A stretch of 39,985 nucleotides of DNA from a virus, in the IMG/VR virus record IMGVR_UViG_3300044638_002932, positions 1 through 39,985 of that record; one strand, given 5' to 3'. The translations under genes and the position numbers were made by a program. A model generated the notes under the pieces. It did no database searches and was not told the DNA's origin. It worked only from the letters and a program-made list of their open reading frames with translations. Of the stretch, positions 29,930-38,724 are shown piece after piece. How positions within the stretch are numbered: position 1 is the first letter of the stretch; each line of letters begins with the position of its first letter.

Positions 29930-31780
29930 TTACCAATCTCCGTTATCGTCTGATCCGTAATCATCGTCTGGGGTGGTATCAATTGATACCTCATCCCGCG
30001 CCCAAAATCGGTTAGTTGGAACTGGTTTATCGTTACCGATAAAAACGAGTCCATTACGCCGCGCCATTTCAAGGGCATAGATTAAGCTATCACTCAAGTC
30101 GGGCGAGTATCCCGTTCTTCCTTTAAGCTCATCTTTAGTCTCAATAGCAATCTTCTTGGACTTGATCGTGTATCGGCGCAGGCAAAGTTCCCGCGCCAAA
30201 TCTGAAGCAGGATCAATCCCAAAGATAACGCGACTCTTAAAGGCGTGATAGGCCGAGTAGTAGTATTCAGACACAAGCCTATCATAAACATCCTTACACG
30301 GGCGTTTATCAACCTCTGCCGCGATCCGGTCAGTAGGTTTACCCATAGATGAGATAAGAGCGATAGCGGCTCCAGAAGCGTCAAAGCGTAGCCACTCACG
30401 AATAATAGCCTGCCCGACTCGGCCACCATCACCAGACACGTCCATACCAAACTTAGAAGGCTGAACGCCAGCCGCACGGCACAACTGAACAACTTCCGTA
30501 GCAAGCTGGATTTCAAACTCAGCAGCGGCGTTAGCCGATAATTGGATAACCTTCTGACTTTCCAGCCACATGACACGATTGCGAGTTCCGCGCACGAATC
30601 CTAACTTAGCGATAGTAAGAACGCACCTATCTCCACCGATTGTAAATGCGGTATCGAACCCTGCTACCTTGGTAAATCCTTCGGAATCCCATAGTGGTTC
30701 TTCGTTGGTATCAGCATTACGGATCAAGTCAGCGGTAAGTATGGTCTGAGCAAATCCAGTCTTCGGCCACCAACCAATAGCGTTACGAACATAGTCAATT
30801 GCATTTTCGTCTCCATAACACAATTTGAGCATCATCTCCTGCTTCTTACGATCCATGAGAAATGGAAACGGAGAGGGTTCATTAGCAGGCGCGGCGAAGT
30901 TTGGGCTACGCATACCATTGTAGAACAAGCAAACTCCGGTCTCAGTCTCCCACTTATCCATGTTTGGGTTTACTGAATCAAAGTTAGAACAACCTTTAGG
31001 CATAGCCCAACGAGTGTGAGGATTATCACCAGCAGATGGGTTTCCGATACCGATAAAGGTAACATCATCGTTTGCGCCCAAGTTGACTTTTGATGTAATC
31101 GCCCCCATTTCCATTTCTGGCAACTCATCAAGTGCAAGACGGATTCGATCATTCTTACGACCACGGGTGGTATCAACTGCTTTTTGACCTTCATTACCAG
31201 ATGGGAAGGCGAGGGCTTTGATAGCATTATCGTATTCTTTTTCCTCATCGTTTGTTGCTCCACCCCAAACAATCATATGGCGGTAGTCGATTAGTTTACC
31301 TATCTGAACGCGAGCGCATTTATAGAGCTTGGAGATGATACCCCAAATACGATCTTCAGACGCGCCTAACGTAGTAGTAGCTACCCATGACGAAGTGCAG
31401 TGTGGGGCAGCGCACCAATCAAGATAAATCCAAAGACCCACTGGAAAACTTTTTCCCATTGAAGCGGCTCCAGCTAAACAAATATCAACATTACTGCAAA
31501 GTTCATCTAATGTTCTAATCAACTGAGTGTTGGTATATCCTCGGTTGTAAATAGAAACTTCAGTCGGCCATTGAAGTTTAACTGCATTAAGAAAATGTTC
31601 AGATGGAGAAAGTAGTTTAAAATCTGAAATATTTATATTTTGTCTAATACAATAAGTTCTACCATATTGTCCTCGGCTTATAGCGTAGCAGTATAACTCA
31701 ATACCAAGGTCATCCATATTTTCTGGGAATTGAATTCCGTAACGACGAATACCTTTGTTTGAAGAAAAAACTCTTGACAT
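29930..31780 (-). CDS. terL: Terminase large subunit
   Basis: The 616-residue product has the ATPase motifs of TerL: Walker A variant GAASMGKSF (about 102-110) and Walker B RLALDELPEM (about 211-220). The RNase H-like nuclease residues follow: AGFDTAFTIGGDR (about 372-384), FGMDVSGDGG (about 443-452) and SPDLSDSLIYAL (about 556-567). It pumps DNA into the procapsid and cuts it. I chose ATG 31780; a longer frame to 31939 covers the start of the opposite gene. The gene is on the opposite strand to the portal and capsid genes, which is unusual. A palindrome copy (30027-30042) encodes I-G-N-D-K. Confidence 0.9.
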   Translation of the reverse strand: MSRVFSSNKGIRRYGIQFPENMDDLGIELYCYAISRGQYGRTYCIRQNINISDFKLLSPSEHFLNAVKLQWPTEVSIYNRGYTNTQLIRTLDELCSNVDICLAGAASMGKSFPVGLWIYLDWCAAPHCTSSWVATTTLGASEDRIWGIISKLYKCARVQIGKLIDYRHMIVWGGATNDEEKEYDNAIKALAFPSGNEGQKAVDTTRGRKNDRIRLALDELPEMEMGAITSKVNLGANDDVTFIGIGNPSAGDNPHTRWAMPKGCSNFDSVNPNMDKWETETGVCLFYNGMRSPNFAAPANEPSPFPFLMDRKKQEMMLKLCYGDENAIDYVRNAIGWWPKTGFAQTILTADLIRNADTNEEPLWDSEGFTKVAGFDTAFTIGGDRCVLTIAKLGFVRGTRNRVMWLESQKVIQLSANAAAEFEIQLATEVVQLCRAAGVQPSKFGMDVSGDGGRVGQAIIREWLRFDASGAAIALISSMGKPTDRIAAEVDKRPCKDVYDRLVSEYYYSAYHAFKSRVIFGIDPASDLARELCLRRYTIKSKKIAIETKDELKGRTGYSPDLSDSLIYALEMARRNGLVFIGNDKPVPTNRFWARDEVSIDTTPDDDYGSDDNGDW

Positions 31781-31801
31781 ATCAATAAGAAAATATATTT
31801 T
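31774..31801 (+). promoter_or_regulatory. Possible promoter of the head module
   Basis: TTGACA at 31774-31779 preceded by AAAAAACTC, with TATTTT at 31796-31801 (16-bp spacer). The same AAAAAACTCTTGACAT block recurs at the capsid promoter (36305-36320). It overlaps the start codon of TerL on the other strand. Confidence 0.5.
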
Positions 31802-31816
31802 CCGACGAAAGGCAAG

Positions 31817-32194
31817 ATGAAACTGAAAAACAAGAACCTCGCTCCAGTCGGTGGATGGTATTGGAAGTATGAGATCAAGCGCGATAAACTCACGTTTCCA
31901 GCGATTGTTTACGGAAGCACATGGAGTAGTTTGATGCAAAACATCCAGAAAGACTATCGCTCAAACGGAGTTGAACTTCCTGCTAACATTGAGCAGTTGG
32001 TCGAAGATCAAACCTGCCAACGCCAACCAAGTGATCGTTGCTGGTATAGTGATGGACTTGGAGATAGGATTGCACAGGTTATTCACACAGTAGCCAAGAC
32101 TACTGACAAAGTTTTAGGAACTAAACTTGAGCATAAAGCTCGCGGATGTTCTTCTTGCAATAAACGCAGGAATGCTCTTAACTCGTTATCGTAA
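31817..32194 (+). CDS. Conserved-type phage protein preceding the portal, 125 aa
   Basis: The product has a beta N-terminus (APVGGWYWKYEIKRDKLTFP), a Cys-containing middle (DQTCQRQPSDRCWYSDGLGD) and a C-terminal HKARGCSSCNKRRNALN. These four Cys may bind zinc. Similar proteins often lie before phage portal genes; their role is unknown. The stop is inside palindrome copy 32186-32201, and the portal starts 12 bp later. Confidence 0.6.
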   Translation: MKLKNKNLAPVGGWYWKYEIKRDKLTFPAIVYGSTWSSLMQNIQKDYRSNGVELPANIEQLVEDQTCQRQPSDRCWYSDGLGDRIAQVIHTVAKTTDKVLGTKLEHKARGCSSCNKRRNALNSLS

Positions 32195-32201
32195 ACGATA
32201 A
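32186..32201. repeat. Dispersed palindrome at the end of the pre-portal gene
   Basis: TTATCGTAAACGATAA; it supplies TTA TCG TAA, the last two codons and stop of the gene before the portal. Confidence 0.85.
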
Positions 32202-32206
32202 AAATT

Positions 32207-34702
32207 ATGCTATCCATCGGAAACGACAACTTCTCACTTGCTGTCTTAGATCAAGACGGCAAACCACCAGAAACACGAATCTCCAACGCAAGTCACGCTT
32301 GGAACATAGCAAATCATCTTCGACTTGCTAACATCGGGCGCGAGAATAAACGCATCCGTATCTATAAAGCGTATAAAATGTTCCCCCCTACGGGTTACAG
32401 CAAACTCGCGGAGAAACGTTTGCCTTGGCAGTCTGACGTTAACTACGGACAACTTGGATTTATCGTTGATAACCAGAAGTCTAGTTACTACGATGTAATT
32501 ACGGAACGGCAGGCTTGCTGCACAATCAAAAGTAAATTTGGCAATGAAAAAGAACGCCTCGTTAACTCAGAGAACATCGGAATCGCATTTGATCAAGCAA
32601 TCCGCGAATGGCCCGGATACCTCTACAACACAGAACAAGACCTTGAAGAAATGTTGTTGTATGGAAAAGGAATCGGAATGTGGGATAGCCCACTCGGATG
32701 GATGCCAGAACACGTTTACCTCTCCGATCTTCTCTTTCCAGACGACATTAGGATCGACTTTTGCAACCTTGAGGAGTTTGTCCGCCGTGTCCGTCTGACA
32801 CCATACGAACTCTACAAGAAGATTGAGAATCGTGCGGCGGCAGAAGCAATGGGATGGAATGTGGACGCAGCAATTGACGCTATCCGTTTCCATCGTGCAT
32901 TTAGCAACAATCGCAAGACACGCGAAGACTTCTTCCGCACTATCAGCGAAGCAGGATTTAACTGGTCACTTTCCGTAAACCAAAAGATCGACCTCTACGA
33001 AATTTACTGGAGGGAGTTCGACGGCAAGATCAGCAAGGCGATTATTCTTCAAGACTATCAACCCATCTCGGACTATATCAACTCCAACATCAAAGGAGCA
33101 GGCAAGATTAGCGAAGATGATGTCAGAAGCCAACATGGGTTTATGATGCTCAAGATTGGACTCTTTAACTCATGGGATGAGATCATGTATATGTTGACTG
33201 ACTCGGTTGGCAGCGGACTCTTCCAAGACATTAAGAGCCAAGCGGAATCAGCTTTCGTCGCCTGCCGCCAGTATGACTTCACCATGAACTCATTGGTTGA
33301 TGCCGTGCGACTCAACTCCATGTTGATGATCGAAGGTCAAGGCCCAGACGCAACGAAGATGTTGAAGCAAATGGAATGGTTGCCAATCAGCGTAATGCCA
33401 GATGGTGCAAAGTTCATCCAGAACCGTTTCCAGCTTCCAGTAGCAGAAAGCATGAGCTTTATGCAGTTCTTCATGGGAGATATGTATCGCGGCATGGGGC
33501 AGTATCGCATCAATGCTCCTACCGCTGGAGGAAAGCAACGCACCAAAGGCGAAGCAGAATTGGATGCCGCTGAGTCTGCAAAACTATCTGGAACTCAGAT
33601 TCGCCGATTCAACGAGTGCCAAACCCTCTACTTCAAACAACTCTACAAACGCTTCGTAAATGCTAAGTCAAGCGATGATGGATACGAATATGTTAAGAAG
33701 TTCTATGAAGTATTGGAAGAACTCGGAACTCCGAAAGAAGCCGCCGCTTGGAAGAACATCACAAGCATCCGTTCTAACCTCATCAATGGGGCAGGTAGTC
33801 CGTCATTCAAGCTCATCACGGCAGAGAAGCTATTGCAGATTACAGCAATTACTCCAGCCAACGAAGGGCAAGAGAACGCAGTTAAAGATGCAATCGCGGC
33901 ACTCTCTGGCAGAGACAACGTAGCTCGCTACCGGAATACTAAACCAACTAAGATTACTGATACCGCTCGCGTAATCGGGTTTGAAAATGCTGGCATGACG
34001 GATGCGTTCGTTAACCCGCAAAACTTCCCTGTGCTGCCAACTGATCCACATATCGAACACGCAGTTGGTCACTTGCAGGATATGATGATGCAGTTGCAGA
34101 TGAACCTGCAATCTGTGCAGCAAGGTCAACCAGAGCTTGCAGAGCTTTCCAAGGCAGTTCGCTCAGTCAAATTCAAAGGTGGTCACATCATGGCGCACGT
34201 TGAGTATATCAGTAAAGACCAATCTAAGCAGGACTTTTTGAAACAATTCATGCAGGGAATGAATGAAGCACAAGCAATGGCCGACGAACTTCAACAAGTT
34301 TACGTCCAAATGGCTGAAGCTGAAGCTCAGAAATCCGGTCAACCTAACTCCGAGGAAGACATCAAATTGCAATACCTTGCTGCTAAATCTGGTATCGAAA
34401 TCGACACCAAGAAGAAACTTGCTGACATCTCGGTTGGCAAGGCTTCTATCAGTCATGCTCAACGCACTGAGCAACGCAAAGAACAAGGCATTACTCAGCT
34501 CGCACTTCAGAAGGCTAAAGCTCGCGCCGAAATTCAGAAGGAGAAATCCAAGCAAGCAGCAATGCAAGGCAAAGCTCCAGAGATGGAAGAGCCAAAGATG
34601 GAAGAAGAACCAGAAGAAATGGAGACTGAAACCGAAAAGGTTGAGACTCCAGAAGAAACTGAAGAAGTTGAGATGGAAAATAATATCACACCAATGCAAT
34701 GA
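32207..34702 (+). CDS. Portal protein, 831 aa (podovirus type)
   Basis: The length, the position between TerL and the scaffold and the sequence style (RIYKAYKMFPPTGYSKLAEK; PWQSDVNYGQLGFIVDNQKS; YGKGIGMWDSPLGWMPEHVY; EIYWREFDGKISKAII) fit large portal proteins of podoviruses. Residues about 680-790 are a long helical barrel or coiled coil. The last 45 residues are an acidic Glu-rich tail. It forms the dodecameric ring through which DNA passes. A degenerate palindrome near 32216 encodes S-I-G-N-D-N at the N-terminus. Confidence 0.8.
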   Translation: MLSIGNDNFSLAVLDQDGKPPETRISNASHAWNIANHLRLANIGRENKRIRIYKAYKMFPPTGYSKLAEKRLPWQSDVNYGQLGFIVDNQKSSYYDVITERQACCTIKSKFGNEKERLVNSENIGIAFDQAIREWPGYLYNTEQDLEEMLLYGKGIGMWDSPLGWMPEHVYLSDLLFPDDIRIDFCNLEEFVRRVRLTPYELYKKIENRAAAEAMGWNVDAAIDAIRFHRAFSNNRKTREDFFRTISEAGFNWSLSVNQKIDLYEIYWREFDGKISKAIILQDYQPISDYINSNIKGAGKISEDDVRSQHGFMMLKIGLFNSWDEIMYMLTDSVGSGLFQDIKSQAESAFVACRQYDFTMNSLVDAVRLNSMLMIEGQGPDATKMLKQMEWLPISVMPDGAKFIQNRFQLPVAESMSFMQFFMGDMYRGMGQYRINAPTAGGKQRTKGEAELDAAESAKLSGTQIRRFNECQTLYFKQLYKRFVNAKSSDDGYEYVKKFYEVLEELGTPKEAAAWKNITSIRSNLINGAGSPSFKLITAEKLLQITAITPANEGQENAVKDAIAALSGRDNVARYRNTKPTKITDTARVIGFENAGMTDAFVNPQNFPVLPTDPHIEHAVGHLQDMMMQLQMNLQSVQQGQPELAELSKAVRSVKFKGGHIMAHVEYISKDQSKQDFLKQFMQGMNEAQAMADELQQVYVQMAEAEAQKSGQPNSEEDIKLQYLAAKSGIEIDTKKKLADISVGKASISHAQRTEQRKEQGITQLALQKAKARAEIQKEKSKQAAMQGKAPEMEEPKMEEEPEEMETETEKVETPEETEEVEMENNITPMQ

Positions 34703-34944
34703 CAACCGAAAAAGTAAAATCCCTATGCGCGGCAATAACCTCACACGAAGACTGGAACAAACTACAGGCGTATCTGCTGCTTAACGTAAACCCACCAGAA
34801 GGAGTAACCACGCTTATCCATGCAATCAAAACTATTGATGCTATTGGAACGGAAGAGCAAGGAGCATTCAAAAAAACAAAAGCTACTGCAAAACATAAAG
34901 AGCCTGCGGATAGCACGATTGATCCAGACCTCGACGAAATCTAA
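34699..34944 (+). CDS. Small head-module protein, 81 aa
   Basis: ATG 34699 overlaps the portal stop (ATGA). The product has a helical half (KVKSLCAAITSHEDWNKLQA) and an acidic C-terminus (DSTIDPDLDEI). It lies between the portal and scaffold-like genes and may be an assembly factor. No family recognised. Confidence 0.55.
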   Translation: MTTEKVKSLCAAITSHEDWNKLQAYLLLNVNPPEGVTTLIHAIKTIDAIGTEEQGAFKKTKATAKHKEPADSTIDPDLDEI

Positions 34945-34947
34945 TTT

Positions 34948-36231
34948 ATGGCAGACACAAACGACACAGCAGACGTAATTGCGGAACTGAAATCCAAACC
35001 TCAAGTCCCGATTAAAGGTAACACATCTGACTTCCTCAAGAAGTTCAGCAAACAACAATCCGACGAAGGCAAGCCAAGTGCTACCAATGTTGGCGACCCT
35101 AACCTTGGAATAGCAAAATACAATGAAGAAGAACCACCAGAAGAAGTGGCGGGAGTTACCGAAGCTGAAATCACATCTGACCGAACAGGAAAAAAGAAAG
35201 GTTTCGTTGAGCGACAAATCGAAGAGAACCGCAAGCTCAAAGAAGAACTTGAGAAATACAAGAAAGATGAAATCCCCAAGTTTGAAACCAAAATCCAAGA
35301 ACTTGAGCGAATGGTCTCCGAGTCAAAATCGACGGCAGAAACCAACCACTACCAAGAACAACTCAACAAAGCCAACCAAGAAAAGTTGGAAGTTGAGCAA
35401 CAACTATCAGAACAGATCAAGGAACTCCGGGGTAAACTGGACTTCCATGACATTACAAGTAATCCAGACTTCAAAAAGACTTACCTCGATCCTATCAAAA
35501 GCACCTACGATACTGCGCGACAATTGTTATCGAATGATCCAGAACTTCTTAAAACATTCTCCCGCGCTGTCAATGCAAACGCCTCCAGCTTCAATGCGAC
35601 TTCCGAAGAGGAGCGTCGAGCGGCTGAATTCGACCGCGAACAAGCATTCGATGAAATCGCAAACTCGCTCTCGCAATTCAAGCAGTATCAATTCGCAGAG
35701 CAAGCCAACAAATTCGTCAAAGCAACTCAAGACCACCATTCAGCTCTTGTCAACTTTGAAGAAACCAAGCAGAACATCCTTCAAACCGCTAAACAAAAAG
35801 AACAAGAAGGCAGGAACAAGTATCTGAACCAGTGGCGTGAAGGCTACAAGAATACTCAGCAAGAGATTGATCGGGCGACTGAAATCCCAGATACGATTGC
35901 TGACTACATGAAGGAGAAGGGAATCAAGTATGACATCTCCCGCGACGAGGCTATTGCTTTGGCGGCTACCCAGCAGACCAATGAGCAGGCATCAGTTGAA
36001 GACATGAACCGACTGATCCACCAAGGCCGCGCCTATCAGAAGATTCAAGCACAACTGAAAGCATACCAAGAGATGGTAAAAGAGAAAGATGAGTATATCG
36101 CACAACTAAAAGGTTCGTCGCGCATCTCATCATCATCAAGTGCATCGGATTCCCAGAAACCAAGAATGAGCATTACGGAAGGACTGGCTGCTAAACTTGC
36201 GAAATTCTCACCGCAAGGTCGAACGGCATAA
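34948..36231 (+). CDS. Scaffold-like coiled-coil protein, 427 aa
   Basis: After an acidic N-terminus (about 1-85), residues about 85-165 are a strong coiled coil (RQIEENRKLKEELEKYKKDE; KFETKIQELERMVSE; KANQEKLEVEQQLSEQIKEL). More helices follow, with a Ser-rich linker (about 395-405) and a short basic C-terminal helix (AAKLAKFSPQGRTA). Scaffolds are typically acidic and coiled-coil, with a C-terminal capsid-binding helix, and sit just before the capsid gene, as here. A terminator follows. Confidence 0.65.
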   Translation: MADTNDTADVIAELKSKPQVPIKGNTSDFLKKFSKQQSDEGKPSATNVGDPNLGIAKYNEEEPPEEVAGVTEAEITSDRTGKKKGFVERQIEENRKLKEELEKYKKDEIPKFETKIQELERMVSESKSTAETNHYQEQLNKANQEKLEVEQQLSEQIKELRGKLDFHDITSNPDFKKTYLDPIKSTYDTARQLLSNDPELLKTFSRAVNANASSFNATSEEERRAAEFDREQAFDEIANSLSQFKQYQFAEQANKFVKATQDHHSALVNFEETKQNILQTAKQKEQEGRNKYLNQWREGYKNTQQEIDRATEIPDTIADYMKEKGIKYDISRDEAIALAATQQTNEQASVEDMNRLIHQGRAYQKIQAQLKAYQEMVKEKDEYIAQLKGSSRISSSSSASDSQKPRMSITEGLAAKLAKFSPQGRTA

Positions 36232-36259
36232 GCCTTACATTCCTAAATCTGGCATAGAT

Positions 36260-36303
36260 GGGGGAGGTAGTTTGTCGCTGTTCTACCTCCCCCAATTTTT
36301 TTT
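36260..36303 (+). terminator. Strong terminator after the scaffold gene
   Basis: GGGGGAGGTAG (36260-36270) pairs perfectly with CTACCTCCCCC (36283-36293), followed by AATTTTTTTT. It separates the portal-scaffold unit from the capsid unit. Confidence 0.9.
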
Positions 36304-36313
36304 AAAAAAACTC

Positions 36314-36342
36314 TTGACATAGCAAATAGGTGATTGCAATGT
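36314..36342 (+). promoter_or_regulatory. Possible capsid promoter
   Basis: TTGACA (36314-36319) after an A-tract, identical in its upstream block to the 31774 site. With a 17-bp spacer the -10 is CAATGT, which is weak. It may need an activator; a palindrome copy lies just downstream (36365-36380). Confidence 0.4.
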
Positions 36343-36364
36343 CCGTTCAAAGAGAAATCCGAAA

Positions 36365-36380
36365 TTATCGTTTACGATAA
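36365..36380. repeat. Dispersed palindrome in the capsid leader
   Basis: TTATCGTTTACGATAA, between the capsid promoter candidate and the structured leader. Confidence 0.85.
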
Positions 36381-36388
36381 AATTAGGG

Positions 36389-36530
36389 ATTCAGCCGCAC
36401 TCTGGCTGGCGAGTATCAGAACTCGCATGAAAATCTGTTTCCGGACTGGTCTCGAAAGAGACACCGAGGGTTGAACTCCGGCTCGAAACCAACAAGCATT
36501 CGCTTGGGGCTTTCGGGCCTTTTGCGTTTG
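36389..36530 (+). ncRNA. Structured 5' leader of the capsid mRNA
   Basis: Several hairpins can form in order: CAGCC-GCACTCT-GGCTG (36392-36408), GCGAGT-ATCAGA-ACTCGC, a branched part closed by CCGGA/TCCGG that holds GGTCTC-GAAA-GAGACACC (GNRA-type tetraloop), AAGC-ATTC-GCTT, and a final GC-rich hairpin followed by CCTTTT. An unstructured A/C-rich stretch then leads to the capsid ATG at 36582. It does not match a riboswitch or ribozyme I know. It could regulate capsid translation or be a processed small RNA. Confidence 0.55.
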
Positions 36531-36581
36531 TGAACCAAAACTAAACCAAAACCAAAATCAAACTCAAACAAAATAAATATT

Positions 36582-37994
36582 ATGGCATCAGATCAGCTAT
36601 ATTTCAACAGTTGTGCCGAGATTGACAGTTTCTTCCGCGAGGGCCGCGAATATTTCAACGACCTCTACGTTAAGAAGCTCGTCACCAACTCTGCATATTT
36701 CACCCGTTTCGAGGAGCAAGCATGGCCTCTTAACCACACAACCGAGCAGAAAGCATTCCGCTTTGGCCGTGGATTCCACGATCCTTGCGCTCCTTTCCGC
36801 ACGATCACCGACACCTACTGCGAGACTGATTCTTGCGATAGCAAACCCGAAGTCATTCAGCGTCCCGGCACTGAGAGCTACACTTTCGAGCTTCTCCGTA
36901 AAGAGATGACCACTGACTGGATTTGCGTTGAGAGCCTTCTCTATCGCCTCTTCCCTGCTGAAGAGATTCTCCAGTTCGAGGAGTCGAATGCCCGTATCAC
37001 CAAGAACGTCCACGAAGAGTTCCTTCGCAGCAACTACATCGGTGGTTCTGGACACAAATGGATGGGCATCACCACGGATGACGGCACTTACTGCGGACTC
37101 GTTGACGATGCAGCATGGTTCGTTCCAGAGCATACGCTCAACAACGAAGCTGGCTACGACCTCTGCGCTCTTCGCGTTAAGATGGCTCCAGCCGACCTCA
37201 ACAAGATCGCTTATCTCTCGCTTGATATGCTCGACGATGCTCTCGTTGACCTCCAAGACGAAGATGACGCTTTCCGCCTTGATCTCCAAGACGCGACTGG
37301 TCAGCCTTTGCTCGACATCGTTATCCCTGATCCTCAAGTTGGCCGTGCGCTTTACTTCCAAGCCAAGCGCAACAATGGTTACTGGGATGCTAACACGGAC
37401 TTCGATGAGCGTCTTACCCGTCTGAAGCTCGGCATCAATCGTATCATCGGCGACTACGCCTTTGGTTACGACATCAACGCCGCTCGCTTCAACGCTGACA
37501 CTGCCTTCAACGCTGGTCTCGCTCCATTCAATGAAGCTGATCCTGCGACATGGGCGCGTCTCGTTCGCGTTCCTCGTTACATCAAGATCGTCCAAGAAAA
37601 CGGATGCTCCTATGTTCCTAACCGCGCTTACCGCAATGCCGACTTCGGTATCTCGGTTGCTATGGTGAACAAAGCAATGTGCAAATGGACAATGCCATCC
37701 TCGACTGGATACGGCCAAGCCCAACAGATGACCCAGAACTACGCTGGTGATTGGGAATGGAAGAACCCAGATTGGGAGTGCAACCGCTGGCGCAAATCGG
37801 GCTTCTATCAAGCCCAGTTCCGTCTCGCCGCACAGGTCAAAGACCCAACCATCATGCACTCGTTCCTGCATCGCCTGCCTAAGAGCAAGAACCTCTATGG
37901 TTCCTGCTGCCCAGTTCAGAGCTACATCGTTCCTGAGAACAATCAGGACTGCTATAGCTGCGCTGGTGTGGGTGACATCGTTGTGCCTTCCTAA
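36582..37994 (+). CDS. Probable major capsid protein, 470 aa
   Basis: It is assigned by place (scaffold, then this gene, then small structural genes), by its own promoter and leader, and by a different, C-rich wobble codon use typical of a highly expressed gene. The product is rich in aromatic residues and has about 15 Cys (for example DTYCETDSCDSKPE, YGSCCPVQSY, QDCYSCAG), unusual for a phage capsid. The centre (DLDMLDD-like helices, QVGRALYFQAKRNNGYWDAN) fits HK97-type shells loosely. It has no export signal. A coat protein of another fold cannot be excluded. Confidence 0.65.
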   Translation: MASDQLYFNSCAEIDSFFREGREYFNDLYVKKLVTNSAYFTRFEEQAWPLNHTTEQKAFRFGRGFHDPCAPFRTITDTYCETDSCDSKPEVIQRPGTESYTFELLRKEMTTDWICVESLLYRLFPAEEILQFEESNARITKNVHEEFLRSNYIGGSGHKWMGITTDDGTYCGLVDDAAWFVPEHTLNNEAGYDLCALRVKMAPADLNKIAYLSLDMLDDALVDLQDEDDAFRLDLQDATGQPLLDIVIPDPQVGRALYFQAKRNNGYWDANTDFDERLTRLKLGINRIIGDYAFGYDINAARFNADTAFNAGLAPFNEADPATWARLVRVPRYIKIVQENGCSYVPNRAYRNADFGISVAMVNKAMCKWTMPSSTGYGQAQQMTQNYAGDWEWKNPDWECNRWRKSGFYQAQFRLAAQVKDPTIMHSFLHRLPKSKNLYGSCCPVQSYIVPENNQDCYSCAGVGDIVVPS

Positions 37995-38002
37995 GTTAAA
38001 TA

Positions 38003-38030
38003 GGGGAGGGGCTTATTCAAGCCTCTCCCC
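38003..38030 (+). terminator. Hairpin after the capsid gene (no T-run)
   Basis: GGGGAGGGGCTT-ATTC-AAGCCTCTCCCC, a 12-bp stem with one G-U pair. Without a T-run it is more likely an mRNA 3'-protecting hairpin or a partial terminator that favours capsid expression. Confidence 0.65.
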
Positions 38031-38054
38031 ACAACCTTAAATAAAATACAAAAT

Positions 38055-38669
38055 ATGTCTAATTCACGACCACTCGCTTATGATCGCGTCAACCTGTTTG
38101 GCCCGATTGCCGTTAACCTCCTCGCTACTGGAGACGCTGACCTCCTCGTTCTTAACGACGAAGACACCAAGTTCTTTCCAACAAGCATCGTTCTGGAAAC
38201 TGCCTACGCTCGCGGAACCACTGCCACCGATCCAGTTGTGATCGTTGACAACGGAACCACTGGCGAAAACATCACTTCCTCGCTGACCATCACGGACGCT
38301 CTTGATAACCAAGGTCGCTACAATCCTCTTACGATTGCCGCGAATCCTTTTGTCATCACTGGCTCCCGCAAACTCCGCTTGCTGAAAAGCACAGTTGGAG
38401 CTGGTCAAGCTACCGCAACTCGTTCCCGCACTTCGGGCGTTGCTACAATCGTAACTGGTGCTGCTCATGGATTCTCCACGGGCGATGTCATCACGATTGC
38501 CAGCATGACTGATAGCACATTCAACGATGTGCAGGCTGAAGTTACTGTCGTTGACTCGACTACCTTCACCTACGCAAACGCTGGTGTGAATGTTGCTTCC
38601 GGTGCTGATACCGCTGGACGTGTTGGCGCACTCTACGTGAATGCCTACGTTGTTGGCATCTACTACTAA
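38055..38669 (+). CDS. Head or decoration-type structural protein, 204 aa
   Basis: The first 115 residues look like a beta-rich virion protein (YDRVNLFGPIAVNLLATGDA). Residues about 120-190 are a separate beta module (SGVATIVTGAAHGFSTGDVI; TIASMTDSTFNDVQAEVTVV; DSTTFTYANAGVNVASG) of the HGF-x-GD type repeated in many phage tail and decoration proteins. By position it may decorate the capsid. Codon use is like the capsid gene. Confidence 0.6.
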   Translation: MSNSRPLAYDRVNLFGPIAVNLLATGDADLLVLNDEDTKFFPTSIVLETAYARGTTATDPVVIVDNGTTGENITSSLTITDALDNQGRYNPLTIAANPFVITGSRKLRLLKSTVGAGQATATRSRTSGVATIVTGAAHGFSTGDVITIASMTDSTFNDVQAEVTVVDSTTFTYANAGVNVASGADTAGRVGALYVNAYVVGIYY

Positions 38670-38680
38670 ACCTCAACCTT

Positions 38681-38708
38681 GGGTGGGGAAGTAAATACTT
38701 CCTCACCC
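38681..38708 (+). terminator. Hairpin after the decoration-type gene (no T-run)
   Basis: GGGTGGGGAAGT-AAAT-ACTTCCTCACCC, with one G-U pair. It lies at the same relative place as the hairpin after the capsid gene. Confidence 0.6.
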
Positions 38709-38724
38709 TTACCCTTTCTAAATT

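Noticed and set aside
36440-36505. tRNA-like T-arm (GGGTTGAACTCC) in the capsid leader
   Set aside because: No acceptor stem, D-arm or anticodon arm of correct size can be formed around it.
36389-36530. Self-cleaving ribozyme in the capsid leader
   Set aside because: The hammerhead core CTGANGA, twister and HDV signatures are absent.
36597-37871. 424-codon frame on the minus strand opposite the capsid gene
   Set aside because: It mirrors the strongly biased codon use of the capsid gene. The product is low in known motifs and has no promoter or leader.
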